From Chloracidobacterium sp. N (GTDB lineage: Bacteria > Acidobacteriota > Blastocatellia > Chloracidobacteriales > Chloracidobacteriaceae): a stretch of 64,000 bases of DNA. Made by a program: the position numbers and the translations under genes. How positions within the stretch are numbered: position 1 is the first letter of the stretch; each line of letters begins with the position of its first letter. A model generated the notes under the pieces. It saw nothing but the letters and a program-made list of their open reading frames with translations. It ran no database searches and was not told where the DNA came from. This document shows, piece by piece, positions 16,206 to 26,300 of this stretch. Location of the stretch: the NCBI RefSeq assembly GCF_018304765.1, contig NZ_CP072642.1, positions 169,501 through 233,500 on the forward strand, in the 5' to 3' direction.

Positions 16206-17597
16206 TCATGAGTTCGCGCTGACGGCATCGGCCAGATGCTCGATGCCGCGACGGTCATCCCGCCGTTCCTCCTGCTTTTGGGGCGTCGTCCGCCCCATGG
16301 ACAGCAACAACCACACGGTGGCCATCAGGGCCAGGGCTTCAAGGGCAAACACACCCTGGTAGGCCAGCCCAATTTGTCCCGTCACCGCTTCCAGTCCAGC
16401 GCGTCCGACACCGGCGGTCAATCCGGCCGTGCCCTGCGCCAGTGCCTGGGCAATGCCCCAGACGCCCAGGTAGGTGGCCGCCTGACCAGGGCGCGTCATG
16501 TCCATCATCATCGAAAGGGCCCCGACGGCGAAAATCCCGCTACCCATTCCCAAAGTGAACACCCCAACCCGCAGAACTCCGCTTCCCAGGCCTGCGGCTG
16601 CAATAACAAGTCCCAATCCCAACGTACTCAAAAATGCTCCCAGCAATGCAATCTGTTTGCGTGAGAGTCGTCGGGCCAGGATGAAACCGGCAAACAGCAT
16701 CGAGATGAGTGTGGCTCCGCCCCAGGTCGGCTGGAGGCGGGTTGTATCTGCCAGCGACATCTGCAACACCTGCGCGCCGTAAGGTTCGAGGAGCACATCC
16801 TGGGCGTTGACGCCGAAGATACCCAGCGCGACGACGGCGAAGAAAATCTTTGAATCCCGGTCGGCCGTCATAACGGCAATGGTTTCGCGCAGCGTCGGGG
16901 GCTTTTCATCCTCAGCCGCCAGATTCCGGTAGCGCGGCTCCATGCCGATGATGGCGACCAGCATCAGCAGGGCGGAAATTCCCACTACGGCGTAAAACAA
17001 CTGCCGAAGCACCTGGTCGAGTGCGGCCGTGTCGAGGGCCGTTATGTCGGTGGACAGCTTCGACAGGTTCAAATCAAAGTACTTCGCAATGATGATGCCC
17101 GTCGCCACGATGCCAAAGGCCACCATCATGAACCAGGCCACGGAAATCGTCCGGGCGCGGTGTGGCCCCGACAAATCACTCATCAACGCCAGGTAGGGCA
17201 CCGAAGCGGCGTTGAGTCCCAGCCCCCAGAGCGCAAACGCCATCCCACAGGCCAGACTGCCCCAGACCGGCTGGATACGCATCCACTGCGCCGCATGCAG
17301 GATGAGCAACAGTGAGCCGAAGGCCACCAGCATGCCGCCCACAATGTAGGGCGTACGGCGGTAGCCCCAGAGCGGCCGCGTGTCCGAGGCATAGCCAGCC
17401 AGCGTGCGCATCGGGCAGACGACATAGTGCGCACAGACGAATATCCCCACGAGCGCTGCGTTGATTTGCCACTCACTGATCATCACCCGGTTCAGGATGC
17501 CGAAGACGAGCAGCGCATTCATGCCAATCGCCACATTGAGCAGTCCCAATCGGATGGTCGCCGGTAATGACAAAGGGAGTACGGATGGGGATGACAT
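16206..17597 (-). CDS. PucC/LhaA (BCD) family MFS-like protein
   Basis: The 463-aa protein has about 12 hydrophobic segments. It carries the family signature around residues 18-75: LLNVAIGMNALLVFGILNR, then HYVVCPMRTLAGYASD and a GYRRTPYI motif. LhaA/PucC/Bch2 proteins are required for assembly of light-harvesting complexes or pigment delivery and interact with (bacterio)chlorophyll synthase. They are restricted mostly to phototrophs. The ATG at 17595-17597 fits family N-termini. The next gene downstream on this strand is bchP, consistent with a pigment/antenna role. Which complex it serves in a chlorosome/type I reaction-centre organism is not evident from sequence. Confidence 0.82.
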   Translation of the reverse strand: MSSPSVLPLSLPATIRLGLLNVAIGMNALLVFGILNRVMISEWQINAALVGIFVCAHYVVCPMRTLAGYASDTRPLWGYRRTPYIVGGMLVAFGSLLLILHAAQWMRIQPVWGSLACGMAFALWGLGLNAASVPYLALMSDLSGPHRARTISVAWFMMVAFGIVATGIIIAKYFDLNLSKLSTDITALDTAALDQVLRQLFYAVVGISALLMLVAIIGMEPRYRNLAAEDEKPPTLRETIAVMTADRDSKIFFAVVALGIFGVNAQDVLLEPYGAQVLQMSLADTTRLQPTWGGATLISMLFAGFILARRLSRKQIALLGAFLSTLGLGLVIAAAGLGSGVLRVGVFTLGMGSGIFAVGALSMMMDMTRPGQAATYLGVWGIAQALAQGTAGLTAGVGRAGLEAVTGQIGLAYQGVFALEALALMATVWLLLSMGRTTPQKQEERRDDRRGIEHLADAVSANS

Positions 17598-17812
17598 AGG
17601 TTTCAGGCGTTTGGTTGGGGGGATTCAGTTCATCTGCTACCAACCTACTTTCAACTCGGCAGAAGTCAAAGTGAAAGTGTCTTTTTACGAACAGAACTTT
17701 TTGACGCCCGGCTTCCCCGGCCTTCCGTGGATGTCATCGGGCAGGTCTCTGCCGGTTCGGTCCGGTTTCGGGGTGCGCCACGGCTTTGTGCGGCGACTGT
17801 CCGCTAACCTAC

Positions 17813-17841
17813 TTGAGTCACGGCAAGTCTTGGCGTAAGTA
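17813..17841 (+). promoter_or_regulatory. Candidate promoter of the MoaD/ThiS-like gene
   Basis: TTGAGT (17813-17818), a 17-bp spacer and TAAGTA (17836-17841) lie about 80 bp before the start codon. A small hairpin, GCCGG/CCGGC, follows in the leader. The rest of the divergent 325-bp gap (17598-17922) shows only a short direct repeat, AAAGTGAAAGTG near 17668-17679, and no RNA gene. Confidence 0.35.
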
Positions 17842-17922
17842 TGGAATACGCCGGGTAATCCTCCGGCTGGCGCTGCGTCCTCACCTTTTTCAGAAGCATT
17901 GCCTGCGGAGTCATGTGAACCT

Positions 17923-18216
17923 ATGGCTGTCACCATTGAACTGTCTTCGGTGTATCTTCCCCTGACCGACAACCAGCGCGCCGTTACTGTCGAGGCGACG
18001 ACGGTCGGCGAGGCGCTACGCAAGCTGACGGAGAAATACACCAAGCTCAGCAAAGAGATTTACAACGGGCGTGGGCTGCGTCAGCCAAGCGTGAGCATTT
18101 ACGTCAACAGCCGTGACATCAACACCCTGGACGACATCAACACGCGCCTTGAAAACGGCGATGTGGTTACGGTTGTGCCTTCCGTGGGGTGGAAACGCCC
18201 GTACGGCACAATATAA
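17923..18216 (+). CDS. MoaD/ThiS-family ubiquitin-like protein lacking the C-terminal GG
   Basis: The 97-aa product has the beta-grasp pattern of sulfur-carrier proteins: a hydrophobic first strand, TVGEALRKLTEKYTKL helix, SIYVNSRDINTLD, and the terminal block LENGDVVTVVPSVG. Canonical MoaD, ThiS and CysO end here in Gly-Gly, which is adenylated and thiocarboxylated. This protein instead continues GWKRPYGTI and has no diglycine. It may be a non-carrier paralogue, need processing that I cannot predict, or carry a mutation near the 3' end. ATG 17923 is preferred over TTG 17899, which only adds eight residues. Confidence 0.72.
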   Translation: MAVTIELSSVYLPLTDNQRAVTVEATTVGEALRKLTEKYTKLSKEIYNGRGLRQPSVSIYVNSRDINTLDDINTRLENGDVVTVVPSVGWKRPYGTI

Positions 18217-18287
18217 ACCGTGTGTCTCCGGCCGAATGTTCCGGTAGCCGGGCCGGACGGAAGGGGTTAGAACCGGGGGATGTTGTC

Positions 18288-19007
18288 ATGCGCCTGAGTC
18301 TGACGTGTCTGGTGGGCGCGGCGGTCATGCTCTCCGGCTGTGCAGCGGACGCGCCACGTCCTGTCACCACACCGCCGACACCGCCAGCCGCCGTCCCGGT
18401 GGCTGATGCCGCGCCCGAACCGTCACTCAGTCCGCTTGATGATCCCCGCGCTCCGGTCGAACGTGTCGCGCAGGCGCTGCTGGCGCAGCGCGAGTTGAAG
18501 GACCGGGCCTTCCGGCTGGAGGCTGATTCACCCATCCCGGCCGAACGGCGGACGACCTTCAGGGGGCTGACCTATTTTCCCTTTGATCCCAACTATCGCT
18601 TCGTCGTCACGCTCGAACCATGTTCCAAAGAAACCACCATCGAGATGGCGACGAACCGCCCCGGTGAAATCCGGCGCTACCGCTGCGCCGGAGTCTTCCG
18701 GTTCAAGGTGGAGGGCGTGGACTGTTCGCTGCTGGTTCTGACGCCGGACCTGGGCGTGCCGGAAGCTGCGGCCGATTTGTTCATTCCGTTTCGGGATACG
18801 ACCGCCGGCCGGGAAACCTATGCGGCCGGGCGTTATCTTCAGCTCAGACGCCGCCCGACCAACGAATACGTGCTCGATTTCAATCAGGCGTTCCATCCGT
18901 ACTGCGCATACGGCGGCGCTTACAGTTGTCCCCTGCCGCCGCCGGAAAACCACCTGCCGGTCGCCATCCGGGCCGGCGAGAAGCTGCCGGAAAAGCCGCC
19001 AAAGTAG
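18288..19007 (+). CDS. DUF1684 lipoprotein
   Basis: The 239-aa product starts with a lipoprotein signal (MRLSLTCLVGAAVMLSGC; lipobox LSGC, Cys18), then a Pro/Ala-rich spacer to about residue 60. The rest matches the DUF1684 family. In its second half I recognise IPFRDTTAGRETYAAGRYL, LDFNQAFHPYCAYGGAY and CPLPPPENHLPVAIRAGEK. The function of DUF1684 is unknown. The lipobox suggests anchoring to the outer face of a membrane. The start was moved from 18189 to the ATG at 18288, which begins the signal peptide. It converges with hutH. Confidence 0.82.
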   Translation: MRLSLTCLVGAAVMLSGCAADAPRPVTTPPTPPAAVPVADAAPEPSLSPLDDPRAPVERVAQALLAQRELKDRAFRLEADSPIPAERRTTFRGLTYFPFDPNYRFVVTLEPCSKETTIEMATNRPGEIRRYRCAGVFRFKVEGVDCSLLVLTPDLGVPEAAADLFIPFRDTTAGRETYAAGRYLQLRRRPTNEYVLDFNQAFHPYCAYGGAYSCPLPPPENHLPVAIRAGEKLPEKPPK

Positions 19008-19064
19008 CCTTCGGCCGGCGGGCGTGGGGTCTCTCACTGGTTTGCGCCCGGTGGGGCGGAAGGG

Positions 19065-20585
19065 TTACGCGCTGTTGCCGGCGACAGCATTCCGGGCTAC
19101 GTCCAGGATGTCCGGCAGGCGCGTCTGGATGGCCTGAATGCAGGGCGTCAGGGGCGTGTCGCCTTCCAGCGGCGGCGCGAGCGTGTGAATGAAATCTTCA
19201 ACCCGTTGGAGCTGTGGGCTGGTGCGCAGCGGCCGCAGAAAGGGCAGGGCCTGGGTGGCCACCAGCAGTTCAATGGCCAGGATGGCCGCAAGGTTTTCGG
19301 CGACCGTCCGCAGCTTGAGCGCCGCCGTCATGCCCATCGAAACGAAGTCTTCCTTGGCAGCTCCCGTCGGCAGCGATCCGACTGAAGCCGGGTGGGCCAG
19401 TCCCATGTTTTCGTTGCACAGCGCAGCGGCCGTCACCTGCGCCATCATCAGCCCCGACTGGAGGCCCGGCTGCCGCGAAAGAAACGCCGGCAATTCCGAC
19501 AGGTCCGGGTTGAGCAGACGCTCAATGCGGCGTTCGGCAATGCCGCCCAGGGTGGCCGCGGCCATGGCGCAGGCATCCAGCGCCAGCGCCACCGGCGCGC
19601 CGTGGAAGTTGCCGCCAGAGAGCACCTCACCTGTGTCGGTGAAGACCAGCGGATTGTCGGTGGCGCTGTTGAACTCGGTCTCAAGGGTGTGCTGCGCGAA
19701 GTGAAAAACATCCCGCGCCGCGCCGTGTACCTGGGGCATGCAGCGCAGGCTGTAGGCATCCTGTACCCGTGGGCAGTCGCGGTGCGACGCCATAATCGCG
19801 CTTCCGTCCAGCAGGGCGCGCAGATGCCGGGCAACGGCGGTCTGTCCGGGATGGGGACGCGCCGCGTGAATGCGGGCGTCAAAGGCCGCAGCCGTACCGT
19901 GGAGCGCATCGAGCGAAAGCGCACCGGCAATGTCGGCCAACTCGGCCAAGTCAAGCAACCGGGCCAGCGCCAGCCCGCCCACGGCGCTCATCGCCTGCGT
20001 GCCGTTCAGAAGCGCCAGACCTTCCTTGGCCTCAAGGGCAAGCGGGCGCAGCCCGGCGCGGGCCAGAGCGATGCATCCGGGCAGGCGTTCGCCCTGAAAA
20101 CTGGCTTCGCCTTCACCGATGAGCACCAGCGCCAGGTGTGCCAGCGGCGACAGATCGCCGCTGGCCCCGACCGAGCCTTTTTCCGGGATGACCGGATGCA
20201 CACGGGCATTGAGCAGCGCCACAAGCTGTTCCAGAACCACCGGCCGGACGCCGGACGTGCCCTGCGCCAGCACGTTCGCCCGCAGCAGCATCATGGCGCG
20301 GGTTTCGGCTTCAGAGAGCGGCGCTCCGACACCACATGCATGCGAGCGCACGAGGTTGAGTTGCAGCTCCGTCAGCGCCGCCGGGGAGATGGTGACGGAT
20401 GACAGCTTGCCAAAGCCCGTGTTGACGCCATAGACGATGCGCCCTTCGGCGAGAATGGCGTTGATGAGGGCGCGACTGCGGGCCAGCCGGGCCGGAACGT
20501 CAGGGGCAATTTCGACCACTGCCGAGCCGTCGTAGGCGACATGAACGACATCGGCCAGGGTCAGTCCATGACCGCGAATGTGCAT
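19065..20585 (-). CDS. hutH: Histidine ammonia-lyase
   Basis: HutH deaminates L-histidine to trans-urocanate, the first step of histidine degradation. The 506-aa product shows YGVNTGFGKLSS (catalytic Tyr, residues 52-63) and the Ala-Ser-Gly triad at residues 141-143 (GSVGASGDLSPLAH), which cyclises to the MIO electrophile. SHACGVGAPL favours histidine over phenylalanine or tyrosine specificity. ATG 20585 (MHIRGHGLT) matches family starts; an in-frame start at 20606 adds seven residues. No hutU, hutI or hutG is adjacent. The gene is divergent from gatA, with a short direct repeat, GATTACCGATTACC, near 20658-20671 between them. Confidence 0.93.
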   Translation of the reverse strand: MHIRGHGLTLADVVHVAYDGSAVVEIAPDVPARLARSRALINAILAEGRIVYGVNTGFGKLSSVTISPAALTELQLNLVRSHACGVGAPLSEAETRAMMLLRANVLAQGTSGVRPVVLEQLVALLNARVHPVIPEKGSVGASGDLSPLAHLALVLIGEGEASFQGERLPGCIALARAGLRPLALEAKEGLALLNGTQAMSAVGGLALARLLDLAELADIAGALSLDALHGTAAAFDARIHAARPHPGQTAVARHLRALLDGSAIMASHRDCPRVQDAYSLRCMPQVHGAARDVFHFAQHTLETEFNSATDNPLVFTDTGEVLSGGNFHGAPVALALDACAMAAATLGGIAERRIERLLNPDLSELPAFLSRQPGLQSGLMMAQVTAAALCNENMGLAHPASVGSLPTGAAKEDFVSMGMTAALKLRTVAENLAAILAIELLVATQALPFLRPLRTSPQLQRVEDFIHTLAPPLEGDTPLTPCIQAIQTRLPDILDVARNAVAGNSA

Positions 20586-20727
20586 TGGGGGGAAACTCCA
20601 CAGCAAAAATGGGTGAGAGGTTGGCCGGTGGGGACAGGCGTCGAATTGACCGCAGGGGGATTACCGATTACCGTCACGGCATCCGCCGGCCAGCCACGGC
20701 GACGATTTCCAAGTCCTTCGATCAAGC

Positions 20728-22173
20728 GTGAACGTGGTGAATCTCCTCGATTTCGATATTGACCGCCTGCATGCCGCGTTTCAGGCGCGGACCTGTTCGG
20801 CTACCGAAGCCTGCCAGGCGGCGCTGGAAACTATCGCGCAACGCAATCCCGACCTCAATGCCCTGCTTTCGGTGCTCTCTGACCGGGCGCTGCAACAGGC
20901 CGCAGAAGTGGATGCCCGGTTGGCCGCCGGCGAACCGCTGCGCCCGCTGGAAGGGGTGCCCATTGTCGTCAAAGACAACCAGTGTCTGGCCGGCACCCGG
21001 ACGACATGCGCCTCGAACATCCTCGCCAACTACACGGCAACCTATACGGCCACGGCCGTGGCGCGCCTGGAAGCCGCCGGGGCTGTCATCGTCGGCAAGG
21101 CCAATCTGGACGAATTCGCCATGGGGTCGTCGAATGAAAACTCGGCCTTTGGCCCCGTCCGCCATCCGCTGGACGCGACGCGCGTTCCCGGCGGGTCAAG
21201 CGGCGGCAGCGCGGCCGCCGTCGCCGCCGGCATGTGTCTTGCGGCAACGGGCAGCGACACGGGCGGCTCCATCCGGCAGCCGGCCAGTTTCTGCGGCATC
21301 GTCGGCGTCAAGCCGACCTACGGGCGCGTCTCACGCTATGGCCTCGTCGCCTTTGGTTCATCGCTGGACCAGATTGGCCCGATGACGCGCACGGTACGCG
21401 ATGCTGCGCGCATGCTCGGCATGATGGCCGGCTACGACGTGCACGATGCCACGAGTTCGCTGCATCCGGTTCCCGACTATCTTGCCGAACTCGAAGCTGA
21501 CCTGCGCGGCTGGCGGGTGGGCGTGGTACAGGAAGCCTTCGGTGCCGGGTTGGACGCGGACGTGGAAGCCGCCGTGCGGGAAGCCCTGAAGACTTACGAA
21601 AGCCTGGGGGCAACGCTGGTTGAAGTCTCCCTGCCACATCTGGGCTATGCCATTGCCGACTACTACATCATCGCCACGGCCGAGGCGAGCGCGAACCTGG
21701 CGCGTTTTGATGGCGTCCGCTACGGCTACCGCGCACCGGAGGCGACCACGGTTCACGACATGTATGCCCTCAGCCGTGAGCAGGGCTTCGGGCCCGAGGT
21801 GAAGCGACGCATCCTGCTGGGAACGTATGCGCTTTCATCGGGCTACTATGACGCCTACTACCTCAAGGCCCAGAAGGTGCGGACTCTCCTGCGTCGTGAT
21901 TTTGAACGGGCCTTTGAGCAGTGCGGGGTGCTCATGATGCCGACCGCGCCAACGCCGGCGTTCAGGCTGGGCGAAAAGACGGACGATCCCCTGCAGATGT
22001 ACCTGTCTGACATTTACACCGTTACGCTGAACCTGGCCGGTGTTCCCGGCATGAGCCTGCCCTGTGGCACAAGCCGGGAAGGGTTGCCAATTGGCCTGCA
22101 AATTGTGGCCCCGGCCTTTGAAGAGACCCGGATGTTCCAGGCCGGGCGGGCGCTGGAGCGTGCCCGCGCGTGA
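20728..22173 (+). CDS. gatA: Glu-tRNA(Gln)/Asp-tRNA(Asn) amidotransferase subunit A
   Basis: GatA releases ammonia from glutamine for GatB to transamidate misacylated tRNA. The 481-aa product has the amidase-signature triad: Lys82 (VVKDN), cis-Ser157 (GGSSGGS) and nucleophile Ser181 ([12 protein letters not shown]), each offset by three from the S. aureus enzyme. [26 protein letters not shown] is typical of GatA rather than other amidases. GTG 20728 is the likely start; GTGs at 20734 and 20737 are alternatives. gatB and gatC are not adjacent. A HEAT-repeat gene follows with only 41 bp between. Confidence 0.93.
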   Translation: MNVVNLLDFDIDRLHAAFQARTCSATEACQAALETIAQRNPDLNALLSVLSDRALQQAAEVDARLAAGEPLRPLEGVPIVVKDNQCLAGTRTTCASNILANYTATYTATAVARLEAAGAVIVGKANLDEFAMGSSNENSAFGPVRHPLDATRVPGGSSGGSAAAVAAGMCLAATGSDTGGSIRQPASFCGIVGVKPTYGRVSRYGLVAFGSSLDQIGPMTRTVRDAARMLGMMAGYDVHDATSSLHPVPDYLAELEADLRGWRVGVVQEAFGAGLDADVEAAVREALKTYESLGATLVEVSLPHLGYAIADYYIIATAEASANLARFDGVRYGYRAPEATTVHDMYALSREQGFGPEVKRRILLGTYALSSGYYDAYYLKAQKVRTLLRRDFERAFEQCGVLMMPTAPTPAFRLGEKTDDPLQMYLSDIYTVTLNLAGVPGMSLPCGTSREGLPIGLQIVAPAFEETRMFQAGRALERARA

Positions 22174-22214
22174 CAGCGCGCCCCAGGAAGCCGGAACCGA
22201 CTGGAGGTGTCAGT

Positions 22215-23183
22215 ATGGTAGCTGTGTCCAGCCGCGGCTGGAGACCGGCGAAGCGGTGGCGCTGGGGACGCCTGGGCGGCGGGCTGTTGCTCGTGCTTGG
22301 GCTGTCGCCAGCGCTTGTGGGCGGCCAGTCGCCGGCGGCCGGGGCCGCTCCGATGAAGGAAGCGGTTGCCGACGAACGGCAGGCGAACCTCGAAGCGGCG
22401 CGCCTGATCCTGGAGCAGGGGCTGAAGGAAAGAAATCCCGACCACCGATGTGAAGCCGTCATCGCACTGAGCCTGACCCGCGTCGAGAACAATCCCTTTC
22501 CGTTGCTTGAAACCGCCCTGGCCGACAAGGATGTGTACGTTCAGGTGGCCGCCTGCGCGACGCTGGCCGGGCTGTCCGATCCGCGCGCGCTGCCGCTGCT
22601 CCGGCAGGCGCTTGGCAGCGAGACACCCGAAGTGGCCTTTGCGGCGGCCAAGGCCCTGTATGCCCAGGGAGATGAAGAGGGGCGGCAGGCGCTGCTCGAT
22701 GTCGCCATGGGGGAGCGTCAGGCCAGGTCGGGCTACTTTTCGGTACAGCGGCGCAACCTGTTGCGTACGATGAAGACACCGGGTGGTTTTTTTCGTCTGG
22801 CCTTTCGCTACGGGATCGGTTTTGCGCCCGTGCCGGGGCTGGGGATGGGACTGTCTTCGCTTGCCGGGCTGCTGGCCGATGCCAACATTTCGGGCCGCGC
22901 CCAGGCCATTGCCGCCCTGCCGCCTGTCCGGGACCAGGAGACCGTCGCCATGCTGCGCGAGGCGCTGACGGATGAAGACTGGGCCGTGCGTGCGGCGGCT
23001 GTCCACGCGCTGGCGGTCAGTGACCAGAGCCTGGCGGTGCATGATCTCGTGCCGCTGTTTCAGGACAGGAAGGAAGCCGTACGGTATCGCGCGGCGGCGG
23101 CGTATCTCCGCCTGGCGCCGCCGCCGGCAGCGTCAGCGCGCCCGCCGGCCAAGAAGCCACGTCCGGGGCGTCGCCGGGGTTGA
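22215..23183 (+). CDS. Exported HEAT-repeat protein
   Basis: The 322-aa product has an N-terminal signal or anchor (LGGGLLLVLGLSPALVGGQ, residues 21-39). About six HEAT/PBS-lyase-like helical repeats follow (DPRALPLLRQALGSETPEVAFAAAKALYAQG; DQETVAMLREALTDEDWAVRAAAVHALAVS). Such repeats form solenoid scaffolds for protein binding. The ATG at 22215 has a good upstream GGAGG 9-10 bp away; an earlier GTG at 22170 lacks one. The tail is basic and Pro-rich. It may be co-transcribed with gatA but has no evident functional link. Partner unknown. Confidence 0.75.
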   Translation: MVAVSSRGWRPAKRWRWGRLGGGLLLVLGLSPALVGGQSPAAGAAPMKEAVADERQANLEAARLILEQGLKERNPDHRCEAVIALSLTRVENNPFPLLETALADKDVYVQVAACATLAGLSDPRALPLLRQALGSETPEVAFAAAKALYAQGDEEGRQALLDVAMGERQARSGYFSVQRRNLLRTMKTPGGFFRLAFRYGIGFAPVPGLGMGLSSLAGLLADANISGRAQAIAALPPVRDQETVAMLREALTDEDWAVRAAAVHALAVSDQSLAVHDLVPLFQDRKEAVRYRAAAAYLRLAPPPAASARPPAKKPRPGRRRG

Positions 23184-23360
23184 GATGGAGACATGGCACG
23201 CCCGTCTCCAGCGGAGTATGATGGTGAAGCTTGCGGCTGACATTTTGGCACCTCGAACGCGCCTGCACTGGTGTGCCGCGAGCTGTCTGCTTTTGGTGCC
23301 GGGATCAGACAGGCAAGGCTGGCAGCGATGGTTTTCTTTCGGTTTTTCTGAACAACAGCC

Positions 23361-26300
23361 ATGGCTCAAAAGATTCGTGACTGCCTGAGTGTGGCGGAGT
23401 TTGCGCCGGTGGATTTCACTTCTCCGGGCTGGGAAGGTGAACTGCTCCAGCGGGCGCTACTGACCTACGAGTTCGGGGATGTGTTGCAGCGTTTGAGTGA
23501 GCGCCTGCTGGCTCCATCTCCGGCCGGGCACCGGGCGTCACTGCTGGTCGGCCCGCCGGCCAGCGGAAAGTCGTTTCTGCTGCGCCTGGTGCATGCCCTG
23601 GCCCGGTCCGCCGGCCGCCCTCTGGGGCAGGCCGCGCGGCGGCTCCAGGACATCCATGCCCAACTTGGTTCCCGGCGCTGGCACATCGTGAGCATCTATG
23701 GGGAGCAGGTCAGCACCTCGGATGTGACCCTCACACCGCTGGACTACCTGGGGCGCTTCATCAGTTACACGCTGGCCTCCAGCGGCTCGGCGGCCGTCGG
23801 GAGCAATCTGACAGCGGCTGACATCCTGATGTCCTGCCGTGCCATCCCGGATGAGGAAGGCATCGTCGTGATCATAGACAGCCTCGACGATCTGCTGCGG
23901 AACCGCACGCCACGCACGGCCGGCGTCGTGGTGGAGATGCTGGAGTTGCTCAGTCAGGTGTCGCGTCAGTTTCCGCTCTGTGTGTATGTCTCGGCAACCG
24001 ACATCCTGCTCGACAGTGCCAGGGGACATCGCCTCTCACCCGCTCAGGTGGCGACGCTGCTGGCCAGTTACACGGTTGAATACATCGGGGAAAATGCCAT
24101 TCCGGCGCTCATCGGCGCGCATCTGCTGACCAAAAATGCCCGGCAGCGCCATGCCGTGACCCAGGTGCGGGAGCAACTGCAACGCAAGCTGCCGGAACTG
24201 CACCTCGACGAACAGCGGCTCATCAACCTCTATCCGCTGCATCCGATGGCGTGGGATATTGGGTCACGGCTGCGCCGCTACCTGGGCGGTTTTTCCTTCC
24301 CGGCCTTTGCCCTGAAAGCGGCGGAGCGGATTCGGAATCGTCCGGCGGAAAGCCTGTTTACCGTGGATGAAATGTTCGATGTGCTGGAGCCGCTGCTGCG
24401 CGCCGCGCCACCGCTGGCTCACGCCTTCGAGAACTACGACCAGTCCGTGGAAGCCGTGCTGCCGCGCATCAGCCAGGGGCAGCGGCTGCACACGCGCATG
24501 CTGCTCAAGGCGATTCTCATGCACTCCCTGGCCGGCATTCCCGCCACAGTGCGCGACCTGACCAATGGCATCCTGTTTTACGATCTCTATGGGCAGAAGC
24601 CGACCTACAAGCTGTCGGCGGCGTTGCTCCAGCAGATCAGGGCGCTGGCCAAGAATGTCATCGTCACAGGGGATGACCCGGAGACCCGTGAGTATCGTTT
24701 TCCGCTCCATCCGGGCGAAGCCCTGACCAGTTTGCTGGATGCCCAGGCGGCAAGTCTGTCTGACCACGACCCGCGCCTCAGCCTGGCGCTGCTGGCCGCA
24801 GCCAGTCAGCTCTTTGAGGATTTTCCCCTCGGCTTTGCCGAGGGGGGCGACAAACTGTGGGGGCTACGCTGTACGCACCTGTGGCACATCGTCCGCCAGG
24901 ATGTGCTCGGTGTAATCTGGGAACCGGCGCAGGCGAACCGGGGTAGCGACCATCAGATGCGGGTTCACTTTCCACGCCGGGCCGGGCAGGCGGACTTTGA
25001 TCTCGAAGCCATCCGGGCGGAAGACCTGGGCGTGCACTGGTTGCCGGGCGCGCTTGATACTGAGGATGTCTGGGCGCTCAAGCGTCTCGTGTGCCTGTCC
25101 GACCCGACACTTCTGGGGGGCGTCACGCCAGCCGATGAACTGACCCAGCGCATGTTTGAGGAAGTGCGCCAGGCAGGTATCGCCCTCTTTCGCCGGAAGT
25201 ACCTGACCGAAGGCCGCTTCGTCTTTCGGAGCGGGACGGTCAGCGATGTCCCGCTGCCCACCCGCCCGGAACCCTGGCAGATGTGGGAGTGGCTCCTGCC
25301 GCTGACCTCGCCGGTTTCGCCCGAAGGGATGCCGGAGGCGCTGTCCCTGGACGCGGCGCTGTGGATTGGGCATCTCGTGGCCCCGACGCGCCAGCGTGTG
25401 GAGATGTGCATTCCCGACGACCTCGACCGGGCGCTGGCGGAACTGGGGGCGTACTACCACGCCTGGCGGCAGCGTGATCTCTCCAAAGCCGTCGAGACGC
25501 TGTCACAGGCACCGGAAGAGGCCACGGACATCTGGGAAGCCATCCAGGTCGTCCGCCGCTTTGACCGGGTGGCTTCCCACGTCCGGCACGCGCTGATGCA
25601 CAAATCCATCACCGAAGAAATGGAAGAGGTGAGCCTGCTGTTTGACAGCGATCTCGATGCGCTCTGGCGCGACCGGGCGACAATGGAGGCGGTCTATAGC
25701 TACAGCCAGGCGCAGGCCAGTTGCGAAGCCAAGCTGCGTTACCTCAACGACAGCTTCCCCACCAACAATCCCGTTGCCGAGCGGATTCGCTCCACCTTCA
25801 AGCTGCGGGGGGCGCCGGCCTGGCAGTTGTTTTACCCGAACAACCGCAAGCAGGTGGATTTGGCCTTTGGTGCGTTCCAGCCGGTGTATGCCGAGTTTTA
25901 CATCCTGCTCCACGCCGGCGCGACTCAGTCGAATGTCATCGAGCCGCTCTGTACACACCTCGTTTCCAGTCCCGAATGGCGCAACCTGGAAATGCTCACC
26001 CAACTCAGCATCAGCCGCCAGGACTTTCTCGTGGATGCCATCAACGAAATCTCAAACCTGTATCAGATGGTGTGTACAGAGCCGGTGGAAGACATCCTGC
26101 TCACCCAACCCAAATGCCGCTGTGGGTTTGCGCCGGAAGAAGCCGGCCGGCTCAAGCTGGCGGAGGAACGGGCGCTGAGTCTCGTGCGGCGGGGGCTGGA
26201 AATTCACCGCGACATCCTCCGGGGCCAGCGGGACGTGATACGGGACCGGCTCAAGCGCCGCCGCCAGCAGGTGCCGCCGGAAATCATTCACACCATTGCG

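Noticed and set aside
23225-23270. sigma-54 -24/-12 site (TTGGCAC) upstream of the large ATPase
   Set aside because: The second element TTGCW is not at the required spacing.
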